NCBI RefSeq assembly: GCF_026790145.1 | Contig: NZ_JALAMS010000026.1 | Location: forward strand, 69,989-133,988 | Length of the DNA stretch: 64,000 nucleotides | DNA from: Bacillus_I endophytica_A | GTDB taxonomy: Bacteria; Bacillota; Bacilli; Bacillales; Bacillaceae_H | Direction of reading: 5' to 3' | Shown here: positions 17,073-23,898 of the stretch, in pieces | Numbering within the stretch: the first letter of the stretch is position 1 | Layout of the letters: every line of letters starts with the position of its first letter | Notes under the pieces: generated by a model | Told to the model about the DNA's origin: nothing | What the model saw: the letters and a program-made list of their open reading frames with translations, nothing else | Databases searched by the model: none | Made by a program: the position numbers and the translations under genes

Positions 17073-17230
17073 CACCTCATTAACTTATTAAAGTGAAAAA
17101 GTTCACATTAATCCATCCTTCCTTATTTGGAGAAGATATTTTAATTCCTCTTTTACACTTTATGTGGTTATCTTAGTATTATTTACGATAAGGTTACAAA
17201 AAGGTTTCATTTTTTTAAAGAAAATTGTAA

Positions 17231-17262
17231 AAAAGCAAAGAAATGGAGCTTTCTTTGCTTTT
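17231..17262 (-). terminator. Terminator at the distal end of the tandem array
   Basis: AAAAGCAAAGAAA / TTTCTTTGCTTTT with a 6-base loop, about 60 bases past the last copy. A-tract on the left gives U's on the minus strand. Confidence 0.8.
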
Positions 17263-17320
17263 AGGCAGTAATATCAATTATAAAGCCCTTTGAGAAGTAA
17301 TATTCTTAATCAATATACAA

Positions 17321-18070
17321 TTACGTTTTATCTTCTCTTTTTGCTTTTAATTTGTTATTCAGTTCTTCAATTGCTTTTTGGTCTTTATACCATGATTGCT
17401 TCATGTCTTCTGGACTATGATAAATGTCTTTCTGAGTATCATTAATTAGTATTTTATATATTTGAGTTGACCCTTTATATTCTATTGTTAAGGAAAGATT
17501 ACCATCCATTTCGTGATTTCGTAAATCTTGAAGAAGATTATAAACTTTCTCATTTTCACTTTCTTGCTGACTACTATTTGTAGGAAATGCTGTTTTCACC
17601 CTAATATCAATATTATCAATTATGGCTTCTTTTCCATATTGCTCCCTTATCTCTTGAATACTTGGTACATTCTTAATCTTAACTGGTTTCTCTCTTTGGA
17701 TTCCTACTGTTCCATCTATATCTTCAAATTGGAAAGGATGTTGCTTAATAATCTCGTTTATTTGTTGACGATATTGTCGCCTCCATAATTCACTAATTAC
17801 ATCATAACGAAAAAGAGAGGTCGGGGCATCTTCATTTTGTTCAAGTGTAAATGGATCTTTTATCCCTTCCATTTTCACTGTTACTCCATAATAATCACCA
17901 GATCCATCATTATAGTTTACTATATTCGTAACTTTAAATTCACGATTCATACGTTCTTCTAATTTATGTTCTATATCTTTTGCTATTTGATGGTCCTTAA
18001 ATATAGAAAATATCCATAAACCACCAATTACTACAAATAAGATTAGAATAGCACCGATTAGTTTCTTCAT
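17321..18070 (-). CDS. Tandem-array membrane-anchored protein, copy F
   Basis: 249 residues, intact, the most distal member of the array. An N-terminal membrane helix (about 4-23) lacks a lipobox Cys. It is followed by the family signature: HQIAKDIEHKLEERMNREF, YYGVTVKMEG, ISELWRRQY, IIKQHPF, NVPSIQEIREQYGKEAIID, ENEKVYNLLQDLRNHEMDGN and YHSPEDM, then a Lys/Glu-rich tail longer than in the other copies. The large domain is predicted to lie outside the cell membrane. Function unknown. GAGGG 8 bases before ATG. Preceded by an unrelated helical ORF and followed by a terminator. Confidence 0.85.
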   Translation of the reverse strand: MKKLIGAILILFVVIGGLWIFSIFKDHQIAKDIEHKLEERMNREFKVTNIVNYNDGSGDYYGVTVKMEGIKDPFTLEQNEDAPTSLFRYDVISELWRRQYRQQINEIIKQHPFQFEDIDGTVGIQREKPVKIKNVPSIQEIREQYGKEAIIDNIDIRVKTAFPTNSSQQESENEKVYNLLQDLRNHEMDGNLSLTIEYKGSTQIYKILINDTQKDIYHSPEDMKQSWYKDQKAIEELNNKLKAKREDKT

Positions 18071-18103
18071 ATTTATATCCCTCTATGCGTATCAATTTAA
18101 TAT

Positions 18104-18373
18104 TTAATCAAGAGCTGTTTTAAACTTCATCATTCTTTCCAATATTTCCATATCCCTACCTTTGTATCCTCTTTCTTCTTCCATCTTTAATACTTCTTTC
18201 ATGGCATTTAAATCTTCTAATTGGTTTCTTAACTTATCTATTTTTTTCTCCTGTCTCGCAACATAGTCTCCTCCCTCTCCATATACTGAATGAAGCATAG
18301 ATGCTTGGGGAGCATGTGACCCTTCCCATAATTCCTCTACTTCTTTGACTATCTTATTTGTCCTTTCCCTCAA
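18104..18373 (-). CDS. Helical ORF with a WEG motif, possibly 5'-truncated
   Basis: The frame encodes about 89 residues from a TTG without a ribosome site. It is open up to a stop at 18410-18412, adding 12 more codons that keep the helical pattern (VEKEISDLRERTNK). Two long helices flank a short segment LWEGSHAPQ, and the second helix runs from YVARQEKKIDKLRNQLEDL on. A possible ATG at 18406-18408 is one base out of frame, so the true start may have been lost by a frameshift. A helix-WxG-helix hairpin recalls small type VII secretion substrates, but I cannot claim homology. It lies between a broken copy and copy F of the array. Confidence 0.4.
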   Translation of the reverse strand: MRERTNKIVKEVEELWEGSHAPQASMLHSVYGEGGDYVARQEKKIDKLRNQLEDLNAMKEVLKMEEERGYKGRDMEILERMMKFKTALD

Positions 18374-18445
18374 ATCACTTATTTCTTTCTCTACTGCTTT
18401 TATGTCATGTTAAGGTATTTATATTGTAAAGATATTTTAGCTTGT

Positions 18446-19166
18446 TTATTTTTCTAATTCTTTGTTGTATTTAATTACTTTGTCTTGAGTTAACACTCTT
18501 GCTTTTTTCATATCTTCTGGTTTGTGATAAATATCACTTTTAGCACTATGTATACCAATGTCATAGACCTAGGTATTGTTTTTGTATCTGACCGTTAAAG
18601 ATAAATAATTATGAATACCATGACTCTCAAAGTCTTGAAGAAGGTTAAATACTTTCTCGTCCTCTTTTTCCTGCAAAACCGTATCAGTTGGATAAGGTGT
18701 ATTTACCCCTATATATATTATCGATCATGACACCTTCCCCGTATTTCTTTCTTACCTGTTGAATATTAGGAACATGGCGAATGTTAATTTTGTCATCTGT
18801 TTTAATGCCTACATTACCTTCTACTTTTTGAATTTTAAAAGGATGTTGTTTTATAATCTTCTTTACCTCTTTTTCATACTGTCGATCCCATAGTTCACTA
18901 ATGACAGCATATTCATATAGTGAGTCTACCGCAATAGTCGGGAACCATATTTCAAAAGGTTTCTCAATACCTTCCATTTTAATAGTTACTTCATAAATTT
19001 CTCCTGATTCATCTACAACCTTATTAACTTTCGTAACATTAAAGTCTCGATCCATTCGACTGTGGAGCTGTTTTTCAATTTCTCGAGCTATTTGATGCTC
19101 TTTAAATGCAAAATAACCCCATGTTGCTATTCCTAGAATAAGTAGAGTTGATAGAATTTTTTTCAT
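18446..19166 (-). pseudogene. Tandem-array copy E, broken by a frameshift and a stop codon
   Basis: The N-terminal 155 residues are a good family member (membrane helix, HQIAREIEKQLHSRMDRDF, ISELWDRQY, HPF, NVPNIQQVRKKYGEG). At about 18709-18718 a contraction in an AT-repeat (AATATATATAGGGG) shifts the frame and leads to an early stop at 18684. The rest of the gene is still recognisable in the restored frame, with YPTDT, EDEKVFNLLQDFESHG, YHKPEDMKKARVLTQ, down to a stop at 18446. It also carries an in-frame TAG near 18571, where other copies have Gln. Two independent lesions show it is a pseudogene. No promoter space: a terminator ends 32 bases upstream. Confidence 0.8.
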
Positions 19167-19197
19167 ATCTTGTTCCTCATTTATATTAAACTTTGAT

Positions 19198-19241
19198 AAA
19201 AGGAAGAGAGGAACAGAATAACATGTTCCTCTCTTCCTTTT
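19198..19241 (-). terminator. Terminator inside the array, after copy D
   Basis: Stem of 17 pairs, AAAAGGAAGAGAGGAAC / GTTCCTCTCTTCCTTTT, 10-base loop, A's on the left. Splits the array into two transcription blocks. Confidence 0.85.
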
Positions 19242-19247
19242 TACTAT

Positions 19248-19970
19248 TTACTTTCTGTATGTTTGCTCGACTTGTTTTTGCGTTTTTGCGAGGGCTTTTT
19301 TCATATCTTCAGGAGTATGATATTTATCCCCTTGGTGTTTATTAATAGTAATTGTATATCTTTGTTGACTATTTTTATAAATAATATCCAAGAACAGATT
19401 ATTATCCATATTATGAGTTCGTAAATCCTCTAAAAGATTAAATACTTTTTCATTCTCTTTCTCTTGTTGCCTAGCTTCTAAGGGATAGTTATCTGATAGA
19501 TGTATAGTAATTGTATTAATGATGATTTCCTTCCCGTATTTCGTACGCACCTCTTGACTACTCGGCACATTTTTTATATTAATAGGCTCTTCACTATCAA
19601 CTCCAAATGTTCCTTCGACGCCTTTCACATTCAAAGAATGCCCCTTTATAATTTCTTTTATTTGTTGTGTATACTGTCTGTCCCACAATTCCTCGATCAC
19701 TTCATACTCATATAAATTCCCAATTGCTTCTTTCTCACGTTGAAAAGTAAAAGACTTCTTAACTCCTGCCATTTTCACTGTAACATGATAATAACTTCCT
19801 GATTCATCTTTAGAACTACGGATGTCTGTTACGGTAAATTGACGATTCATTCGACTCTCGAGTTGGGATTCCACTTCTTTAGCTATCTTATTTTGTTTAT
19901 ATGTATGATTTCCCCACATTATCCCCATAGACAGTAATAAAGTGCTTACAATGATAATCCATTTCTTCAT
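19248..19970 (-). CDS. Tandem-array membrane-anchored protein, copy D
   Basis: 240 residues from the ATG at 19970. An upstream in-frame start would add 19 residues before the membrane helix and lacks a ribosome site. The membrane helix (about 3-20) is followed by the full family signature (KIAKEVESQLESRMNRQF, YYHVTVKMAG, IEELWDRQY, NVPSSQEVRTKYGKE, NEKVFNLLEDLRTHNMD, YHTPEDMKKAL). It is closer to copy A than to its neighbours (shared TVTDI.SSKDESGSYY and EKEAIGNLY segments), so the copies were not duplicated strictly in order. Weak ribosome site (AGAGAAG). Function unknown. Confidence 0.85.
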   Translation of the reverse strand: MKKWIIIVSTLLLSMGIMWGNHTYKQNKIAKEVESQLESRMNRQFTVTDIRSSKDESGSYYHVTVKMAGVKKSFTFQREKEAIGNLYEYEVIEELWDRQYTQQIKEIIKGHSLNVKGVEGTFGVDSEEPINIKNVPSSQEVRTKYGKEIIINTITIHLSDNYPLEARQQEKENEKVFNLLEDLRTHNMDNNLFLDIIYKNSQQRYTITINKHQGDKYHTPEDMKKALAKTQKQVEQTYRK

Positions 19971-20052
19971 ATGTTCTTCTCTTTTCGTATTACTTATTTT
20001 AAAAAGTAGCTCTAAACTAATGCTCAAAAATTTCTGTTACCATTTTCCTTAT

Positions 20053-20784
20053 CTAAGATTGAGCTGCTTCATTTGATTCTGCAACTTCTTCTTGTGTTTT
20101 CAATCTCGCCTTCTTCATATTTTGTGGAGTATGATAAACATCTTTTTTCACCTCATTAATTAAAATATTATAGGTTTGAGAAGAATTTGCATAATAAATC
20201 GTTAATGCAAGATTATGTCCCATCCCCTTTTCTTTGAAATCCTGAAGAAGGTTAAAAATCTTTTTGTCTTCCATTTGTTGTAGACTTGTATCAACTGGAT
20301 AAACATCATCTGTAGTTAGAGTGACATTGTATATAACAACTTCATCCCCATATTTTTCACGTACTTTCTGAATACTTGGTACATCTTCAATATTTATGTC
20401 CACATCATCCTCTAATCCAATACTACTATGAATATTTTTAATATTAAAAGGGTGTTCTGCTACAATACCTTTTACTTCTTCCCTATATTGGCGTGACCAT
20501 AATTCAAAGATAACTTCATATTTATATAGATTATTTACTTCATTTGGTGTAATACTCATCGGAAAAGGTTTATTAACTCCCTCCATCTTTACCATCACAC
20601 GATAGGCTTCTCCATTTTCAGAGGATACATCTTGTATATCTGTAACTTTAAATTTTCTATCCATCCGACTTTCAAGTTGTTTTTGGATTGATTTTTCTAT
20701 CTTATGATCTTTACTACTATAAATAACCCATCCCCCTCCAATAATTAAAAATATAACAATAATTACTCTCATTAATGTTTTCAT
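20053..20784 (-). CDS. Tandem-array membrane-anchored protein, copy C
   Basis: 243 residues, intact. Membrane helix at about 5-22 (MRVIIVIFLIIGGGWVIY core). Family signature present: KIEKSIQKQLESRMDRKF, YRVMVKMEG, IFELWSRQY, AEHPFNIKNI, DVPSIQKVREKYGDE, MEDKKIFNLLQDFKEKGM, YHTPQNMKKARLKTQEEV. The ATG has AAAGGTG 5 bases upstream. The gene starts just after the orphan remnant at 20796-21035 and ends 83 bases before copy D. Function unknown; topology as for the other copies. Confidence 0.85.
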   Translation of the reverse strand: MKTLMRVIIVIFLIIGGGWVIYSSKDHKIEKSIQKQLESRMDRKFKVTDIQDVSSENGEAYRVMVKMEGVNKPFPMSITPNEVNNLYKYEVIFELWSRQYREEVKGIVAEHPFNIKNIHSSIGLEDDVDINIEDVPSIQKVREKYGDEVVIYNVTLTTDDVYPVDTSLQQMEDKKIFNLLQDFKEKGMGHNLALTIYYANSSQTYNILINEVKKDVYHTPQNMKKARLKTQEEVAESNEAAQS

Positions 20785-20795
20785 ATTTGCACCTT

Positions 20796-21035
20796 TTATT
20801 TCCTTAAATCTTGGTTATATTCCATAAGTTTATCCTGTGTTTGAACCATGTTTTTTCAAATCTTCTGCTTTATGATAAATATCATTCTTTGAATCCTGTA
20901 TACTAATTCTATAAATTTGAGTATCACTTTTATATCTGAGCTAATAGTTAGCGAAAGATAATTATGGATGTTGTGCTGCTCTAATTCTTTAAAGAGATTA
21001 AATAATTTTTCATTCTTTTTCTGTAACTTTCATCT
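20796..21035 (-). pseudogene. Orphan C-terminal remnant of a tandem-array copy
   Basis: Reading the minus strand in shifting frames recovers the last third of a family member: NEKLFNLFKELEQHNIHNYL, then YKSDTQIYRISIQDSKNDIY, HKAEDLKK and MVQTQDKLMEYNQDL before a stop at 20796. At least two frameshifts separate these blocks and no N-terminal half exists. It was left by a deletion between copies or by decay. It follows copy B, whose own tail ends abruptly at KKARV, so the junction near 21040 may be a recombination scar. Confidence 0.7.
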
Positions 21036-21041
21036 TTCCCC

Positions 21042-21737
21042 TCAAACACGTGCCTTCTTTATATCTTCCGAACGATGATATGTATCTTTTTGAACATCAT
21101 TAATCAAAATCTCATATCTTTGTGTATAGTTTTTATATTGAATAGTCAAAGCCAAATTATTATCCATATTTCTATCCCTTAGATCTTCAAGAAGATCAAA
21201 AATCTTTTGGTTCTCTTCTTCCTGTAAATCAGTTTGTTGCGGATATTTATAATCAATATATAAGGTAATTTCATCATATATAGCCTTCTTGCCATACTGT
21301 TCCCTTACTTGTTCAATTGTTGGTATATTGTAAATATCTACATTAGGATCCTCGTCTACACCTACATTGCTTTCTATTCTTTCAATATCAAACGGATGCT
21401 GTTTTACTATTTGTTTAATTTCATTTTCATATTGTCGTGTCCACAACTCATCAATAATTGCATATCTCGGGAGATTATCAGCAGCACTTTTAAACATTTC
21501 CTTTTTAAAAGGCTTCTTAAGTCCTGCCATTTCTACTGTGATATAGTAGTATTCTCCTCCTCCGTTGGAAAACTCATCGACATTTGTTACATGAAACTCT
21601 CGATTCATTCGATTTTCCAACTGTTTCTCAATCATTTTGGCTATTTGATTTTCTTTATATGCAAAATACAGCCAAGCTCCCCCAATCACAATCAAAGCTA
21701 TAATGATAACATTAATGACTAATTTTAAATTTTTCAT
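21042..21737 (-). CDS. Tandem-array membrane-anchored protein, copy B
   Basis: 231 residues. Membrane helix near 6-25 (VINVIIIALIVIGGAWLYFA core), then the family signature (QIAKMIEKQLENRMNREF, YYITVEMAG, IDELWTRQY, KQHPFDIERI, NIPTIEQVREQYGKKA, NQKIFDLLEDLRDRNMDNN, YHRSEDIKKARV). It stops right after KKARV, whereas other copies continue 10-25 residues with a Gln/Glu-rich tail; its end abuts an orphan remnant, so the tail may be lost. Start supported by a weak GGAG 10 bases upstream. Function unknown. Confidence 0.83.
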   Translation of the reverse strand: MKNLKLVINVIIIALIVIGGAWLYFAYKENQIAKMIEKQLENRMNREFHVTNVDEFSNGGGEYYYITVEMAGLKKPFKKEMFKSAADNLPRYAIIDELWTRQYENEIKQIVKQHPFDIERIESNVGVDEDPNVDIYNIPTIEQVREQYGKKAIYDEITLYIDYKYPQQTDLQEEENQKIFDLLEDLRDRNMDNNLALTIQYKNYTQRYEILINDVQKDTYHRSEDIKKARV

Positions 21738-21813
21738 ATGTACTATGTCTCCAATTTTTCATCAAGGCACACGCTATCCCATACCTTTTCTAATTTTAAT
21801 TCTTATGTTGTCA

Positions 21814-22539
21814 TCAATCCTCTTTGTAAGTTTTCTTCACCTGCTCCTGTGTTTTTATAAGAGCTTTTTTCATATCCTCTGCTTTATAGTAGATATCCTG
21901 ATTCTTGTTGTTAATAGCTACTCTATAAGTTTGTTGATCATCTTTATAGATAACTTCTAGAAAAAGTTTGCTATTCATACTGTGAGCTCGTAAATCTTCT
22001 AAGAGATAAAATACTTTTTCGTTCTCTCTAGCTTGTTGCTTAGCATCTAAAGGATGGTTATCTGACAAGTTTATAATAATGGTATCTACCATAGCTTCCT
22101 TCCCATATTTTGTACGTACCTCTTGAATCCTTGGTACATTTTTAATATTAATAGGATTTTTCCGATCAATATCCACTGTTCCTTCTATGTCTCTCACATT
22201 AAATGGGTGGCTTTGTATAATTTCTTTTATTTGTTTTGCATACTGTCTATCCCATAATGCTTCAATTACCTCATACTTATATAAGTTACCAATTGCTTCT
22301 TTTTCTTGTTGAAATGTAAAAGGTTTCTTAACCCCTTCCATTTTCACTGTCACATAATAATAACTACCTGATTCATCTTTGGAACTCTGAATATCTGTTA
22401 CGGTAAATTGACGGTCCATTCGACTTTCCAGTTGGTTTTCCACTTCTTTGGCTATTTGATGTTTCTTAAAAGTAAAATATCCCCATCCTAAACCAACAAT
22501 AATGCCTATTACTAAAAAAACAAGTAAAACTCTCTTCAT
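21814..22539 (-). CDS. Tandem-array membrane-anchored protein, copy A (first of the array)
   Basis: 241 residues, the promoter-proximal member. Membrane helix at about 4-20 (LLVFLVIGIIVGLGWGYF core) without lipobox. Signature: HQIAKEVENQLESRMDRQF, YYYVTVKMEG, IEALWDRQY, SHPFNVRDI, NVPRIQEVRTKYGKEAMVD, NEKVFYLLEDLRAHSMN, YYKAEDMKKALIKTQEQV. AAGGA lies 5-6 bases before the ATG. Very similar to copy D by eye. The 218 bases upstream separate it from glutaminase and would hold the array promoter; no clear -35/-10 pair was picked. Function unknown. Confidence 0.85.
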   Translation of the reverse strand: MKRVLLVFLVIGIIVGLGWGYFTFKKHQIAKEVENQLESRMDRQFTVTDIQSSKDESGSYYYVTVKMEGVKKPFTFQQEKEAIGNLYKYEVIEALWDRQYAKQIKEIIQSHPFNVRDIEGTVDIDRKNPINIKNVPRIQEVRTKYGKEAMVDTIIINLSDNHPLDAKQQARENEKVFYLLEDLRAHSMNSKLFLEVIYKDDQQTYRVAINNKNQDIYYKAEDMKKALIKTQEQVKKTYKED

Positions 22540-22730
22540 TTTTTCCTTCTTAACCTCGCAATCATCACTTTAGATAAGCATTTACTAAATAAATTCAAAG
22601 TTCTTTTATGTATGAAAATTACTTTAATCCCATAATTCTACCAGAATACAAATAGCAACTCATGAGCCTATTTTCCTTAAAATCCCTTCTTAATTTAACT
22701 AAAGAGAAAAAAGCACTCCCCTTTCACATA

Positions 22731-22759
22731 AAAAAACTGCCGAATCCTCGGCAGTTTTT
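22731..22759 (-). terminator. Terminator of glsA
   Basis: AAAACTGCCGA-ATCC-TCGGCAGTTTT, overlapping the glsA stop. Confidence 0.88.
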
Positions 22760-23687
22760 AAAACATACTCAACGCATATTTTCTAGACATCATTTCTAAC
22801 AACTTAATACCTGCTACACTGTTCCCTTTATCATCTAGTGCAGCACCATAAATACCAATACCACAGCGATTAGGCACAGCTCCCATTACACCGCCGGATA
22901 CGCCACTTTTGGCTGGAATGCCAACATCAATTGCAAACTCTCCAGAAGCATTATACATCCCGCACGTCACCATAAATGTTTTACATATTCTTGCGATATT
23001 AGCTGGAATGATTTGTTCTCCTGTTCTTGGGTCAACGCCGTTCATTGCAAACACGCTGCCAATTCTCGCTAAGTCTACAGAATCAACTTCAATTGCACAC
23101 TGTTTTGTATATAGCTCCATTAACTCTTCAACATCTTCGTTAATGACGTCATGCTGTTTTAAGAAATAGCAGAGAGCCCTGTTTAATTCAGCTGTTTCAA
23201 ATTCAGACTGAGCAATTTCTTTATTATATGTAATCGTAGGCTTGTCTGTAAGTTCTTTAACAAAGTCTAAAAGGCGATTAAATCTTTCTTCTACGCTGCT
23301 CCCCATGAGCATATGTGTAACAGCTAATGCTCCTGCGTTAATCATTGGATTCAGAGGTTTAGAAGGTGAAATCGTTTCTAATTTAATAACTGAATTAAAC
23401 GGATCACCAGTAGGTTCTTTCCCTACATAGTCAAACACGAAATCTTCTCCTCTATCCATTAACGCTAGCGCTAAACTAATGACCTTAGAGATACTTTGTA
23501 GCGTCATCTTATGTTTAACATCTCCCGCTGCATAACAGTTACCATTTGGATAGTAGACAGCAACAGCTAATTTATCTGGATCTGCTTCTCTTAAAGCCGG
23601 TATGTATTGAGCAACTTGTCCTTCTTTTGTATAAATTCTAGCTTCATCAACTAGGTTTTTTAAGTCTTGACTTGATTCACATTGCAT
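22758..23687 (-). CDS. glsA: Glutaminase
   Basis: Serine-dependent beta-lactamase-fold glutaminase converting glutamine to glutamate and ammonia. The catalytic SISK (Ser-x-x-Lys) is in MTLQSISKVISLALAL near residue 65, with NAGALA and SGVSGGVMGAVPNRCGIGIYG further on, all typical of GlsA/YbgJ/YlaM. I prefer the ATG at 23687 (309 residues) because GAGGAG is 8 bases upstream; the ATG two codons earlier is only 2 bases from it. No transporter neighbour. Divergent from the cyclase gene. Confidence 0.95.
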   Translation of the reverse strand: MQCESSQDLKNLVDEARIYTKEGQVAQYIPALREADPDKLAVAVYYPNGNCYAAGDVKHKMTLQSISKVISLALALMDRGEDFVFDYVGKEPTGDPFNSVIKLETISPSKPLNPMINAGALAVTHMLMGSSVEERFNRLLDFVKELTDKPTITYNKEIAQSEFETAELNRALCYFLKQHDVINEDVEELMELYTKQCAIEVDSVDLARIGSVFAMNGVDPRTGEQIIPANIARICKTFMVTCGMYNASGEFAIDVGIPAKSGVSGGVMGAVPNRCGIGIYGAALDDKGNSVAGIKLLEMMSRKYALSMF

Positions 23688-23898
23688 TAGCATAACTCCT
23701 CACCTACATTTCTCTCTTTAGGTTATCCCATTAGAGGTTGTTTATTAAATATGATTGTTTTCTTACTATCAATGTTTAAGCTTTCAAACAGTGTTCCTCA
23801 TCGTTCACAATCGTTTCTTTTTTCCCCACGTTGTTTACATAAGTAAAAAAAATTTTGAATATAAAATTATAAAGACATTTTTAAGGTGGCGAGATAAC

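Noticed and set aside
17321..22539. Array interpreted as prophage or transposon remnant
   Set aside because: No integrase, transposase, terminal inverted repeats, phage structural genes or attachment repeats are present.
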